64,000 bases of DNA from Streptomyces dengpaensis (GTDB lineage Bacteria; Actinomycetota; Actinomycetes; Streptomycetales; Streptomycetaceae), in assembly GCF_002946835.1 (NCBI RefSeq), contig NZ_CP026652.1, forward strand, positions 8,246,001 to 8,310,000, read 5' to 3'. Position numbers and translations under genes: made by a program. Below the pieces are notes generated by a model. It did not search any database and was not told the origin of the DNA. It saw only the letters and a program-made list of their open reading frames with translations. Below are positions 25,572-35,359 of the stretch, piece after piece. Position 1 is the first letter of the stretch, and each line of letters starts with the position of its first letter.

Positions 25572-27005
25572 TCAGGCCACTGGCAGCCCCGTGATGGCGC
25601 TGATGAGGTCCGCGGTTCGGGCGGCGGCGACCTGAGGTTCCTGGCGCTCGGAAAGGACCGATTCCAGCAGTGCGTGCAGCTGTGCCGAGACACGCGCGTA
25701 CGGCGGTGTGGGCGGGCGCACGGCAGCCTGCTCCAGCATGGTGCCCGTGGCTCGCAGGAACGGTGACCGTGCTGCGGCCCGCTCCAGTGCCGTGTGCCGG
25801 GGGGCCAACTGCAAGGTTTCCTGGGACATCCGGGTCAGCGCGTCGACAGAGGTGACGGCGCGCAGCAGGCGCATGGTCTGCTGCGGTGAAGCCGCCTGTC
25901 TGAAGATGCCGTAGACCATGCCGCCGGCGAGGGTGGCGGCGGGCCCGCGGGGACCTGCGGGCATGGCGATGAACCCGAACTCGTCGAGCAGATCCTCCGT
26001 GGTGAGCGACGCCTCGGCCGCGAGCGCCGGTGCGTCGTAGCTGCCGCCGATGGCCATGCTCGCCCGGCCTTGGGCGAGCTGACGCATCGGTACATCGCGT
26101 TCGTAACTGACCGACTCGGCGGGGATGATGCCCGCGTGGAGGAGCTGGCGAAGGAACGTCAGGGATTCGGTGGCGGCAGCGGTGTCGAGCGTGACGGCGC
26201 TGTGGCCGAGGACGCTGGCGCCGTTCGACGCGAGCAGCGAGAGCAGGAAGTACGTCGCCGTCTCGCCGGCCAGGGAGCCGCCGGGCAGCGTCAGCGGTAT
26301 GGCGGTGCCGCGCTTGGCCAGGGCACTGCCGAGGGCAGCCAGTTCGCCCCAGGTCCGGGGCGGTTCGTGCCCGACGGCGGCCACGTCGGCCCGCCGGTAC
26401 CAGATACCGGCGACGTCCGCCTCGGCCTGCACCGCGACGGGACGGCCGTCGAACTTGTTCGCCGAGCGGAACGGTTCGACGAAGTCACGTTCGTACTCGT
26501 CGCGAACCCAGTCGGCGTCGAGTTCCCCAAGTGGGGTGAGGAAGCCGGACGCCGCGAACTCGTGAACCCACACGGAGTCCATGACTGCCAGGTCGGGGGC
26601 CCGGCCCTCGGCGACCGCGCGTATGAGCACCTGGCGCAGATCGGAAAGCCCGACTTGGACGATGTGCAAGGACAGGCCCGGGGGGGCCGCCGCGCGCACC
26701 ACCGCTTCCCAGCAGCCCTCCGGAACGACGACTTCGACGGTGTTCACGGCGGTGTGCGGCGGCACCCAGTCCGGGTTGACGAAGGAGCCGTGCCGGCGTT
26801 GGCGCAGCACGATCCCTTCCTCGGCCATCTCGGTCAGGGCGCGGTTCACTGGGGTGCGGCTGATGTTGTAGATGGTGCACAGTTCGTGCTCCGTGGGAAG
26901 CCGGTCGCCGGGGCCGTACCGCCCGTTGATGATCTCCTCTATCAGCAGCGTCTTCAACTGAACGTAGACAGGCAGCGGCTGCTCCGGGTCGATCGCGGTG
27001 CCCAT
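25572..27005 (-). CDS. GntR-type regulator fused to a solute-binding-protein ligand domain
   Basis: ATG at 27005 (GAGGAA upstream) gives 477 residues. Residues 10-80 are a GntR winged helix (LLIEEIINGRYGPGDRLPTE, LCTIYNISRTPVNRALTEMA). The remainder is not the usual UTRA domain but an extracellular-solute-binding-protein-like fold: RAPDLAVMDSVWVHEFAASG, AEADVAGIWYRRADV, AMPAGPRGPAATLAGG. It lacks a signal peptide, so it is a cytoplasmic sensor built from the transport protein fold, probably binding the sugar imported by the operon. It follows the glycosidase gene by 16 bp, so it is likely autoregulated. Confidence 0.88.
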   Translation of the reverse strand: MGTAIDPEQPLPVYVQLKTLLIEEIINGRYGPGDRLPTEHELCTIYNISRTPVNRALTEMAEEGIVLRQRRHGSFVNPDWVPPHTAVNTVEVVVPEGCWEAVVRAAAPPGLSLHIVQVGLSDLRQVLIRAVAEGRAPDLAVMDSVWVHEFAASGFLTPLGELDADWVRDEYERDFVEPFRSANKFDGRPVAVQAEADVAGIWYRRADVAAVGHEPPRTWGELAALGSALAKRGTAIPLTLPGGSLAGETATYFLLSLLASNGASVLGHSAVTLDTAAATESLTFLRQLLHAGIIPAESVSYERDVPMRQLAQGRASMAIGGSYDAPALAAEASLTTEDLLDEFGFIAMPAGPRGPAATLAGGMVYGIFRQAASPQQTMRLLRAVTSVDALTRMSQETLQLAPRHTALERAAARSPFLRATGTMLEQAAVRPPTPPYARVSAQLHALLESVLSERQEPQVAAARTADLISAITGLPVA

Positions 27006-27021
27006 CAGCGGTTCCTCGTCT

Positions 27022-28902
27022 TCACTCGTGCCATCCGTTCGGCCTTGCACCGGTTATACCAAGGTGAAGGATTCCGAATACAGCGGCGGGCCAGCCGAAC
27101 CAATGGCGGGCGAGCCAGTGCGCGTTGTCGGCCTGGTAGGTCTCCGGGAGCAGGCCGTCCACGCCCGCCACCCGGTCGATCCGGTCCAGCACGGCTGTCA
27201 CACGGGCACTGTCGCCCGTCGTCCGCGCGACAGCGAGTTCCTGGGCGTCGCCCAGCGTCCACGTCCCTGGTGTGTGCGCCGACCCCAGTCCGCCGTAGCG
27301 TCCGTTGACGTGGCCGGGATTGTGTGCGGAGAACGCGAAACGCATGGTGGCGGACCACCGTTCGTCATCAGCGAGACAAAAGCCCCAGATGGGGGCGAAC
27401 GCTGTGGGGAGGTCGTTGGCGTCCTGGTAGAGCCGGTGGTTGCCGTGCCCGTCGGTCTCGTACGCCCACTGCGGTCCGAATGGCCCGTTGCACGTGAAGG
27501 CCCGGGCGACGGCGGCCCGCAGATCGTCCGCGGTCTTCACCAGCCCCAGTGCGTCGAGTCCCAGCTCGGCCGACCAGGGGGCAAGTTGCATGGCAGTGTG
27601 CCAGTACAGGATCTGGTTGGACAGGGCGAAGGGCAGCTCGCTGGGGTCGTCGGCGGGGTTCTCCGCGCCGGCCAGCAGACCCTCGTGACCGTCCCGGGGC
27701 AGGTCACGCCAGACCTCGGCGACCAGCTCGCCCCACCGCTTCGCCGGGTCGCCGCCGCTCTCGCCCGGCGGTGATGGCCACCGGCCGGTGACGCGCCGGT
27801 AATCGGCCAGTTCCAGGAGGGGATAGAGCTGCTGATCGGCCTGCACCGCCAGGTCCTTGGGCCGGCCGTCGGGCAGGTGGCTGCGCATCCAGGGCGTGCC
27901 CGGTGCGCGTCCTCTTCCCCACAGCCAGCGCAGATGGTCTGCCACCACATCTGTGACGGACTCTTCGTCACGTGCCGCGCACAGCAGGAGCAGTGCCTGG
28001 TAGTAGGCGTCGCGGGTCCAGCTCAGGGGCAGGAGCCGGTGGTCGGTGAGGATGGCGCGCTCTCCTCCGCCGACGCTGACAGCGGTGCAGCCGAGGACGT
28101 ACCGCACGGCTCCGGCCGTGATCCGGCCGAGCGTCCCGGCCGGATCGGTGATCCGCGGCGCGGGGGTGGTGGCGGTGCGGTGCTCGTCGTCCGGCCAGGG
28201 GGGCGATGTCAGCGACACCGTGACCGTGATCTCCAGTGTCTCACCGGCGTCCGCGATGACCTCCCATCGCGCGGTGCTGTCGGCATCGGGTATCCAGTGG
28301 CCCGCCGCGGCCTGCACCTCCACTCGCGCCGAGCTGGCGAGATCGGATGCGTTGATGACGAGTTCATCCGGCGACACGCCCATGTCGCTGTGCAGCTCAA
28401 GGGGTTGTGGCGGGTTGACCTCCGTGATCTCCGCAAGCGCGCAGCGCTCCAGTCGGCCGCCGCATCGCAGCGCGGCGCGCACTTCCTGCGTGGCCTCGAT
28501 CACGTAGTGCTGGACCAGAGCGGGTCCGTCCGGCAGTGCCCACGCCGTGACAGAGCAGGTCCATCCGGCTCCGGTGCGCCGCCAGACCAGTCGGCCTTCG
28601 CCGTCCACGCCCGCCCAGCGCCCGGACACGTCCTCGCCCGGCAGGTCCAGGCGCAGGAACGCGAACCGCTCCTCGGTGAGCTGCCCCCGATAGCGGCGGA
28701 CGGCAGCGGGGTCACCTCGATGCCCTTCGTCGAAGGGCGGCGCCGCGGACAACTCGACGAAACCGTGGACCGGGTGCGGGGCGCCGATGGAAAGCCAGGA
28801 CGCGTCGCCGCCGAAGGACCCGGCGACGAGCCCGTTGCCGAGGTCGAGCGGTTTGGGCAGGCCGGCGCTGAGATGGCCGACGATCGTTGTGTCCCTGTTC
28901 AC
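27022..28902 (-). CDS. Six-hairpin glycoside hydrolase, cytoplasmic
   Basis: The 626-residue product has a beta-sandwich-like N-terminal half (to about 270) and an (alpha/alpha)6 C-terminal half with LPLSWTRDAYYQALLLLCAA, AVQADQQLYPLLELADY, YQDANDLPTAFAPIWGFC and GTWTLGDAQELAVARTTGD. This matches glucoamylase/debranching-type or GH125-type glycosidases; I cannot assign the family. There is no signal peptide, so it acts on imported oligosaccharide. Its ATG overlaps the nitrilase stop by 4 bases. Confidence 0.75.
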   Translation of the reverse strand: MNRDTTIVGHLSAGLPKPLDLGNGLVAGSFGGDASWLSIGAPHPVHGFVELSAAPPFDEGHRGDPAAVRRYRGQLTEERFAFLRLDLPGEDVSGRWAGVDGEGRLVWRRTGAGWTCSVTAWALPDGPALVQHYVIEATQEVRAALRCGGRLERCALAEITEVNPPQPLELHSDMGVSPDELVINASDLASSARVEVQAAAGHWIPDADSTARWEVIADAGETLEITVTVSLTSPPWPDDEHRTATTPAPRITDPAGTLGRITAGAVRYVLGCTAVSVGGGERAILTDHRLLPLSWTRDAYYQALLLLCAARDEESVTDVVADHLRWLWGRGRAPGTPWMRSHLPDGRPKDLAVQADQQLYPLLELADYRRVTGRWPSPPGESGGDPAKRWGELVAEVWRDLPRDGHEGLLAGAENPADDPSELPFALSNQILYWHTAMQLAPWSAELGLDALGLVKTADDLRAAVARAFTCNGPFGPQWAYETDGHGNHRLYQDANDLPTAFAPIWGFCLADDERWSATMRFAFSAHNPGHVNGRYGGLGSAHTPGTWTLGDAQELAVARTTGDSARVTAVLDRIDRVAGVDGLLPETYQADNAHWLARHWFGWPAAVFGILHLGITGARPNGWHE

Positions 28903-29717
28903 TGGTCGCCCGCCGTCACGGCACCGAGGCGGCCCACAGCCTCCGGACGGTAGAGATCGACTTGCCGCATGCCCAGTGCCGGCTCCTGGTTGCGCTCCCG
29001 GCTGATCACTCCGAGGTCGAGACGTGCCCGCAGCACGGCCTCCTCCGCACCCGCCGAGGCCAGCACCTCTCCCGAGGGGTCGACGATCAGGGAGTGGCCG
29101 CTGAAGCCACCGCCGGTGAGGTTGCAGCCGACCGCGAACATCTGGTTGTCCTGGGCGCGGGCCCTGGTCCGCAGCGTCAGCAGGTACTCGTAGCCGATGG
29201 GCACGGCCGACGGGATGACCAGCGTTTGCGTGCCGGCCAGCGCCAGGGTGGTGGCGAGTTCGGGGAACGCGTGCTCGAAGCAGATCAGCGGGCCGAGCCG
29301 GCCGGCGGGCGTGTCCACGGTGATCAGGTCCTGCCCCGCACTGAACCGGGTGAGCTCATCGGGGTAGAGGTGGGTCTTGCGGAACGGGTACACCGATCGG
29401 TCGGGGAGTACGACTGCGGCGGTGTCGTAGATGACGTCGCCGTCGCGTTCCAGGATCCCGAGGACGACCGTCGTGCCCAGCTCCGCGGCCGCCTCCGCGA
29501 CAGCGGTCACGGTGGGGCCGTCCAGCGGCTCGGCGAGTTCGGCGCCCCGCTCGTCGAACATGGCCAGGTCGTAACCGGTGGTGACCAGTTCGGGCGTGAC
29601 TACCAGGTCGCTGCCGGCACCGTGTTTGCGCAGAGCGGCCAGCAGGTGTTCCACGTTCCCCGCCACATTGCCCGGTTCGGCCGCCAGCTGCAGGGCGACA
29701 ACATCCAGCACACTCAT
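28899..29717 (-). CDS. Carbon-nitrogen hydrolase (nitrilase superfamily)
   Basis: The 272-residue product has the complete Glu-Lys-Cys triad: E43 in VVTPELVTTGYD, K114 in YPFRKTHLYPDE and C146 in LICFEHAFPELA. Such enzymes hydrolyse amides, N-carbamoyl groups or nitriles in the cytoplasm. Its place between a sugar transporter and a glycosidase suggests that the imported compound carries an amide (for example an N-acyl or carbamoyl sugar), but that is inference. It overlaps both neighbouring genes by 4 bases. Confidence 0.88.
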   Translation of the reverse strand: MSVLDVVALQLAAEPGNVAGNVEHLLAALRKHGAGSDLVVTPELVTTGYDLAMFDERGAELAEPLDGPTVTAVAEAAAELGTTVVLGILERDGDVIYDTAAVVLPDRSVYPFRKTHLYPDELTRFSAGQDLITVDTPAGRLGPLICFEHAFPELATTLALAGTQTLVIPSAVPIGYEYLLTLRTRARAQDNQMFAVGCNLTGGGFSGHSLIVDPSGEVLASAGAEEAVLRARLDLGVISRERNQEPALGMRQVDLYRPEAVGRLGAVTAGDQ

Positions 29718-30547
29718 CCTTTGACTCCTCCAGCGAACAACCCGCGTACGTAAAACCTGTTGAGGGCGACGAAAAGCAGCAGCGGCGGCAGGATGACCAG
29801 GATCGAACCGGCCGAGACCAGGTTCTCCTGCGCCAGATGCGGCGACTGCAGATTCGCCAGGCCGACCGTGAGGGGTTGGTGATCACGGTCGAGCAGGGTG
29901 AGGCCCAGCAGGAGGTCGTTCCACACGAAAACGAAATCGATGATGGCGAACGACACCAGTCCGGGCAGGGCCAACGGCAGTACCACATACCTGAGTTGTC
30001 CCAGGTGTGACGCTCCGTCCAGCCGGGCCGCTTCGAGAAGTTCCTCCGGCACGTCAGCGAAGAACGCGGACATCATGAAGACCGCCCAGCCCGCTCCGAA
30101 GGCGGTGTGGACCAGGATGATGCCGAGGTACTGCAGGCCGCCTTGGTCAAGCCCCAGCGTGCGCAGCCACGGCAGCAGCGGGATGAGGATGATCTGGACC
30201 GGCACGATCATGGTCGTCAGCAGCAGGAAGAACGCCACCCGCTTGAAGCGGAACTCCAGTCGGGCGAAGGCGTACGACGCGAGCGCGCCGACCACGAGCG
30301 ACACCGCCACCGACCCGAGCGTGATGACGAAGCTGGCGACGACGTACTGGGACACTCCCTGGTCCCACGCGTCCCGGTAGTTGTCGAGTGTCAACTGCGA
30401 CAGGCTCCCGTTCCACCAGCCTTCGCGAGTCTGGCCGATCGGCAGCAGCGATATCGCCAGCGCCGTGACCACCGGGACCATCCAGATGAGGCTGCCGACG
30501 GTCAACGAACCGTAGAGCGCCGTGAGGGTGAGTCGGTTCCTCCTCAC
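29714..30547 (-). CDS. Sugar ABC transporter permease (MalG type)
   Basis: The 277-residue inner-membrane protein has six predicted helices, starting with LTALYGSLTVGSLIWMVPVV, and the ATPase-docking EAA loop EAARLDGASHLGQLRYVVLP followed by LALPGL. Size and pattern match MalG-type carbohydrate permeases. It overlaps the preceding permease gene and the nitrilase gene by 4 bases each. No ATPase gene is in the operon; such Streptomyces systems usually share the MsiK-type ATPase encoded elsewhere. Confidence 0.92.
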   Translation of the reverse strand: MRRNRLTLTALYGSLTVGSLIWMVPVVTALAISLLPIGQTREGWWNGSLSQLTLDNYRDAWDQGVSQYVVASFVITLGSVAVSLVVGALASYAFARLEFRFKRVAFFLLLTTMIVPVQIILIPLLPWLRTLGLDQGGLQYLGIILVHTAFGAGWAVFMMSAFFADVPEELLEAARLDGASHLGQLRYVVLPLALPGLVSFAIIDFVFVWNDLLLGLTLLDRDHQPLTVGLANLQSPHLAQENLVSAGSILVILPPLLLFVALNRFYVRGLFAGGVKG

Positions 30548-31623
30548 CGTGACTCCTTCCTGGGGAGCATGGACTTGAGGTAGGGGAAGCCGAGCGCGAT
30601 CAGCACGGCCGACATCAGCACGGCCACGGCGGACGCCTGTCCCGCCTGCGGCGAAGTGAGGAAGGCGAAGGCTTGCTGCCAGGGCAGCAGTCCGAGCACC
30701 GTGGAGTCCGTGTTGGGGCCGCCCTGGGTCATCACGTAGACGATGTCGAACGTCCTCAGAGCGAAGATCACGCTGACCACGAAGACGATCCTCATGGGCT
30801 TCCGCAGGTGGGGCACGATGACATGGCGCACCACCTGTACCGTTCCACTTCCGTCGACCCGCGCGGAGTCGATGAGTTCCTGCGGCAGCGAGGCCAGCCC
30901 CGCGCTGAAGGTGATGACGCCGTAACCGGCGAACGCCCAGGCCGCCGCGATGATCACGAAGACGTTGACCAGGCGGACGTCATAGAAGCCCAGATTCAGC
31001 GTGCCGGGGTCGGCGAGCCATTGGCCCGTCGTGTTCAGGTGCAGCGGACCGATATCGAGCGTCCCCTGCAGGTGCAGGGCCTTGAGGACCGCGTTGAGCA
31101 CCCCGATGTGCGAGTCCGAGTTGTAGACGAAGGACCAGATGACGCCCGCCGCCGCCAGGGAGATCGTCATAGGCAGCACGAACACCGTGCGGAACAGCAC
31201 CGACCAGCGCCGGGCGTGCCAGATGGCCACCGCCATCACCAGGGAGATCCCCACCACCAGCAGCGGGAAGAGGACCAGCCACAGCAGCGAGTTGGCGCCG
31301 GCGTGCCAGAATTCCGGATCGCTCAGCGTGCGCCGGTAGTTGTCCACGCCCGCGAACTGCCAGGTGGAGCGGTCGAACAGGTCCCACGGCCGCAGCAGCC
31401 CCCAGGTGAAGAAGCTGCTGATCAGGCTCTGAAGTACCGGCCACAGATAGAACAGGCTGAAGATGACCATCAGTGGGGTCACGAAGGCCCCCCCGGACGG
31501 GCCTCTCTTCTTGCCGGACTTGCGGGTGCTGCTGAACGGTGTGCGCTTGCGGCCGCCGACGCGGTGGTCACCGGAGGACCGGCGACCACTCACGTGCGGT
31601 GACCTCTTGACTGAGGTGGTCAT
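30544..31623 (-). CDS. Sugar ABC transporter permease (MalF type)
   Basis: ATG at 31623 is preferred over a start at 31653 because the latter would overlap the upstream gene by 23 bases; TGAGG lies upstream of 31623. The 359-residue product has a basic 35-residue N-terminus, then GGAFVTPLMVIFSLFYLWPV and five more helices, with the EAA-like loop ELIDSARVDGSGTVQVVRHV. It forms the channel with the MalG-type partner. Confidence 0.92.
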   Translation of the reverse strand: MTTSVKRSPHVSGRRSSGDHRVGGRKRTPFSSTRKSGKKRGPSGGAFVTPLMVIFSLFYLWPVLQSLISSFFTWGLLRPWDLFDRSTWQFAGVDNYRRTLSDPEFWHAGANSLLWLVLFPLLVVGISLVMAVAIWHARRWSVLFRTVFVLPMTISLAAAGVIWSFVYNSDSHIGVLNAVLKALHLQGTLDIGPLHLNTTGQWLADPGTLNLGFYDVRLVNVFVIIAAAWAFAGYGVITFSAGLASLPQELIDSARVDGSGTVQVVRHVIVPHLRKPMRIVFVVSVIFALRTFDIVYVMTQGGPNTDSTVLGLLPWQQAFAFLTSPQAGQASAVAVLMSAVLIALGFPYLKSMLPRKESR

Positions 31624-31630
31624 CGCTGCC

Positions 31631-32947
31631 TCAGCCTTGGGAACGGGTGTCAATCTTCTTCATCTTCCCGATGAAGGCATTGACGTCGGTGTCGCGGACG
31701 AACTGGGAGAGTGCCTGCTGGTACTTGACCTGAATCTCTCCGCCGATCCAGTCGTCGAGGTCGTAACCAGCCTGCTGCGACGCGGACTTGGGCCACAGAG
31801 CGGCGGCCTTGCGGTCATTGACGTTGGGGTACGCGCTCGCCGGAACCTTGGCGTTCGGCGCGACGTAGCCGCCGATCTTCGCCCAGATCTCCTGGGCCTG
31901 GGCCGAACCGAGGTACTGCAGCAGCGCCTTGGTCGCCGCCGGGTTCTTGGAGTCCTTGGCGCCCATGAACAGGTCACCGCTCACGAATTGCGGTGCGGAA
32001 TCGCCGCTGTACGCAGGCATCTCGAAGAACGCCAGGTCCTTGCCCGGCTCCAGGCTCTGGCCACACTCCTGGCGGTCGACCAGATTGATGAAGGCGCCCT
32101 GGTTCTCGAAGAGGTACTTGCCCGAGACGCGCGCGCACGTGGCGTCCGCGAAGCTGCTTGACAACGATGTCTCAGGGAAATACGAGCGAATCATGTCCGC
32201 GTAGACCTCGAAGGACTTGACGATTGCCGGGTCATCCCAGGCGATCTTGCCGCGAGCGAGGTCGTTGAACGGCTTCGCCCCCGCCACTCGCAGCAGGATG
32301 GAATCGGTCCACTGCGTGAGCGGCCACTGGTCCTTGCCGCCAACCGCGAACGGCGCGACACCCTTGTCCTTCGCCTTGTTCAGCACCGAGGTGAACTGCG
32401 CCCACGTGTGCGGCACCGACACGCCGAGCTTCGTCATCTGCTTGGGGTCGTACCAGACCAGGGAATTGACATTGCCCTTGAACAAGACGGCGTCGGTGTG
32501 TTCAGCCCCCTGGGCCATGTCGCGTACGACCTGCGTGTACTCGCCGTTGGCGATCCACTTGTCCCAGGTCGAGTCAAGGTCGACCAGCAACCCTTGCTCG
32601 GAGAACGTCCTGATCAGTCCGGGGAGGGCCACCGCCACATCCGGCGGCGAGCCCTGCGCGAACTGCTGGGTCAGCAGGGCCTGACCCTGATCGAACGGAA
32701 CAGTCTCGATCTGCACCTTGACAGAGGGATACTTGTCTTCGAATCCCTTGATGACCTGCTCGAAAGCCTTGCCCTCGCTGCCGGTCCAGTTGCTCATCAC
32801 GCGGAGCTTTCCCTCGACCTTGCCGCTGTCGCTCCCGCCGTTCGCAGCACTGCCGCCCGAGCCGCCGCACGCAGCCACGGTGCAGAGGAGCAGCGCCGTC
32901 GCGGCCCCCGTCATTACTCGTATCGGACTGCCCGTCACGAAACGCAT
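31631..32947 (-). CDS. Sugar-binding lipoprotein of the ABC transporter
   Basis: ATG at 32947 with CGGAGGAAAG just upstream is chosen over a frame extending to 33088. The 438-residue product has a lipoprotein signal: MRFVTGSPIRVMTGAATALL followed by LCTVAACGG, with the lipobox cysteine near residue 24. The mature part shows family 1 SBP patterns (LRVMSNWTGSEGKAFEQVIK, FEDKYPSVKVQIETV, FVSGDLFMGAKDSKNP). Ligand is unknown. It is the first gene of the operon. Confidence 0.93.
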   Translation of the reverse strand: MRFVTGSPIRVMTGAATALLLCTVAACGGSGGSAANGGSDSGKVEGKLRVMSNWTGSEGKAFEQVIKGFEDKYPSVKVQIETVPFDQGQALLTQQFAQGSPPDVAVALPGLIRTFSEQGLLVDLDSTWDKWIANGEYTQVVRDMAQGAEHTDAVLFKGNVNSLVWYDPKQMTKLGVSVPHTWAQFTSVLNKAKDKGVAPFAVGGKDQWPLTQWTDSILLRVAGAKPFNDLARGKIAWDDPAIVKSFEVYADMIRSYFPETSLSSSFADATCARVSGKYLFENQGAFINLVDRQECGQSLEPGKDLAFFEMPAYSGDSAPQFVSGDLFMGAKDSKNPAATKALLQYLGSAQAQEIWAKIGGYVAPNAKVPASAYPNVNDRKAAALWPKSASQQAGYDLDDWIGGEIQVKYQQALSQFVRDTDVNAFIGKMKKIDTRSQG

Positions 32948-33083
32948 CTTTCCTCCGGGTCTTTCGGTGATCGGCGGTCGCCGCTGAACTTGGCGCGGGG
33001 TGCGCCGGCATGGGCCTCGCCGGGCAGGCGCCGAGCCACTGCGGCCGTACGGCATCGGACGGCTACGCCGACCGCCCCCATTT

Positions 33084-33099
33084 GTCATTGCTCAATGAC
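33084..33099. promoter_or_regulatory. Candidate operator of the sugar operon (16-bp palindrome)
   Basis: GTCATTGCTCAATGAC: perfect 7-bp arms with a 2-bp centre, 137 bp upstream of the solute-binding-protein gene. TTTGTCAT overlaps its left arm (33081-33088) and recurs at 33183-33190. Likely bound by the GntR-SBP regulator, by position only. Confidence 0.55.
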
Positions 33100-33323
33100 G
33101 AATTGCGTGCGCAGAGTCTGCTGCCGCACATTCGAAGATGTCAAGCATGGATTTCGCCAGTCGCGGCCATGTAGTCGTGTCATTTGTCATATGTCGAGCC
33201 GAATGTGCGTTTTACGATTTACGCCTGAGGTCCCCACTGCACACCTGGGCTTGCCACACCGCCGGGCATGCCTGGCCGGGGCGCAAGGGGTAGGGGGCCG
33301 CAGGCAGGGAGTGCCGCAGGTCG

Positions 33324-33700
33324 TTGCCTTCGCCCGCCAGACGAACGCAGCGGCTGCCCGCCTGGCTCAGCGAGAGGGACCTCGACGTCTACGCCGGGGA
33401 GTTCGAACGGACCGGCGTGACCGGAGCGCTCAACCGCTACCGAAACATGGACCGCGACTGGGAGGACCTCGCCGTCTTCGACGGTGCCCCCATCACCCAG
33501 CCGTCCCTGTTCATCGGCGGCAGCCTGGACGCTTCCACGACATGGCTGGCCGACGCGATCAACGCGTACTCGGTCACGCTGTCGGGCCTGGTCTCCTCGC
33601 ACATCTCGACGGCTGCGGCCACTGGATCCAGAACGCCCCGCCGAGGTCAACGGACTGCTGAACGCCTGGATCGCCGACGCCCGGTGCCACGGCGCGTACA
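33324..33700 (+). pseudogene. Epoxide-hydrolase-like alpha/beta hydrolase, C-terminal remnant with frameshifts
   Basis: One frame reads LPAWLSERDLDVYAGEFERT, GALNRYRNMDRDWEDLA and ITQPSLFIGGSLDAST. Shifted frames continue DGCGHWIQNA (the region of the catalytic histidine) and RPAEVNGLLNAWI. This order matches the C-terminal half of soluble epoxide hydrolases. The N-terminal half with the nucleophile is missing and at least two frame changes are present, so it is a dead gene. Confidence 0.7.
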
Positions 33701-33940
33701 GGGGTGCCAGGAGGCGCGGCCAGGTCCACGCCGCGGCCCTGCCTGCCTGACGCCCTCGCGCGCGCCGCCCAGTGCTGTCGAAACACGTGAACATTCGCGC
33801 CGGCCGATACGGCTCCACTGCCGCCCGAACCGTGGTCGAGGCGCTGCTCATTCTCATGAACAGAGCCACCGGCACCTTGGTGGCGTACGGACAGAACGAG
33901 CACCTCGGTGAAGGGGCTTTGCGTATGCCCGGGGCGGTGT

Positions 33941-34753
33941 TCAGGCGGCGCTGGTGAAGACGGGCAGGAAGCCGCGGGACTGGCCGAGGTCTGTTGGGTG
34001 GTAGGACTCGGTGGGGGCGAGCCAGTTGACGCTGCGCATCCAGGAGGGGCCGGCGGAGCAGATCTCGTGCCCAGTGAAGGCGGCTCTGACGTCGGCGAAG
34101 GTGAATCCGTGGTCGGCGGCTCGCTTCGCGATCACGCCGTTGAGATGGTCCACGGCGTTGTTGAGGGCGGACCGCGCCTTCTCCGCGAGGCCTGCCACAC
34201 AGGTGCCGTTGAGTTTGTACAGATGCGGATAGCCGAGAACCACGACGTGGGCGGCCGGGGCCTTGTTGCCGATGGCCGTGTAAAGGCGGTCCAGGTCGCG
34301 GGGGAGGGTTTTGTCCATGAAGGAGCGTGCGGTGGCGGTGGCGGTCAGGCATGCGCTGGTGCTGCGCAGCACGCAGGTTGTCAGGACGTCGGAAAAGCCT
34401 GAGTCGCTGCCGCCGACGGTGATGCTGACCAGGCCGGTACGGGCATTCAGCGGGCCGAGCTGGCGGGCCAGGACATCGGTGGTGCGAGCGCCGTTGCACG
34501 CGGTGAAGCTGAACGAGGACGGTGCGTGGGCCGCGGCCCACAGGTGGGGATGGGCCCGTCTGCTGCGCAGACAGTCGCCGCTGGAGGCGAGGTAGCTGCC
34601 GGCTCCGACACCGGCGGCGTAGGAGTCGCCAAGGGCTACGTAGCCCTTGGCGGCGGTTTGCGGACGTGCCTGCGCTGTCGCGGCACCCGTGAAGGTGCAG
34701 GCGGCGGCGAGGAGGAGGGAGGATGCACAGGCAGTGATGCGGGAGTGTCTCAT
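33941..34753 (-). CDS. Secreted SGNH-family esterase/lipase
   Basis: ATG at 34753 (CAGGAG upstream) begins a 270-residue preprotein with signal peptide (ITACASSLLLAAACTFTGAA, cut near TAQARP). The SGNH blocks are present: YVALGDSYAAGVGAG (nucleophile Ser), TACNGARTTDVL, ITVGGSDSGF (block III, with Ser in place of the usual Asn) and APTESYHPTDLGQ (Asp/His). Paired cysteines fit the extracellular Streptomyces group. It probably hydrolyses lipid or carbohydrate esters outside the cell. It is monocistronic. Confidence 0.9.
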   Translation of the reverse strand: MRHSRITACASSLLLAAACTFTGAATAQARPQTAAKGYVALGDSYAAGVGAGSYLASSGDCLRSRRAHPHLWAAAHAPSSFSFTACNGARTTDVLARQLGPLNARTGLVSITVGGSDSGFSDVLTTCVLRSTSACLTATATARSFMDKTLPRDLDRLYTAIGNKAPAAHVVVLGYPHLYKLNGTCVAGLAEKARSALNNAVDHLNGVIAKRAADHGFTFADVRAAFTGHEICSAGPSWMRSVNWLAPTESYHPTDLGQSRGFLPVFTSAA

Positions 34754-35359
34754 AGAACTCCTGTAACACGGCTCTTTCGCCCCCGACTGCTGCGGCCGTC
34801 CCCTCTGTTCAGCCGCGATGGAGATCCTCCGACGGCCGGGGCGGTCGTGAAGCGACAGGCACAGAAGGGTACTTGTGCCGAACCTGGGGGTCGCGGCTGG
34901 CGCGCCGGACCTCGGGCAGGCCTCACTCCAAGGGCCGTCACTCATCTGGCTGCCCGTGTCGCAGCGGGGACGACGCCGGCGCGCGCTGGCTGTCCCGCGC
35001 CTTCACCGCAAACCATCCTCCCCGGGACCTCAGCGCCGCCAAGATGGCCCCACTCGCTTTCGGCGACGCCGTGTGACGCTGTGGTCCGCACTCCAGAGGC
35101 TCGTCCAAGAGCTCGACCGGGCGGTTTGGGGGTGGGATCACTGAGGCAGCGTAGGCGTGGAAGGTGGTGACAGCTGGTGACGGCCGTGCGTGCACTCCGT
35201 CGTGCGGCCGCGACCCGTCGTGGAAGCGCCGCGCCTGACCGCACGCGAACATGGGCCGTTGCCGTCCCAGGTGCCCAGGGATCGGACCCTTCGCGGTGCG
35301 GATCTGGCGAACTGCCCGCCAGGTGGTGCACTCGCGGGTCCACGACCTGGGGTCCCACG
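34754..35359. other. Non-coding stretch before the tRNA fragment
   Basis: About 600 bases with no convincing gene on either strand. Its left end holds the promoter of the SGNH esterase gene. The base composition is mixed and long shadow frames occur in all phases. Confidence 0.4.

Noticed and set aside
27045..27060. Possible fourth copy of the shared motif (ACCGGTTATACC)
   Set aside because: Only part of the consensus matches (CGG and TATACC with different spacing) and it lies at the 3' end of the glycosidase gene.
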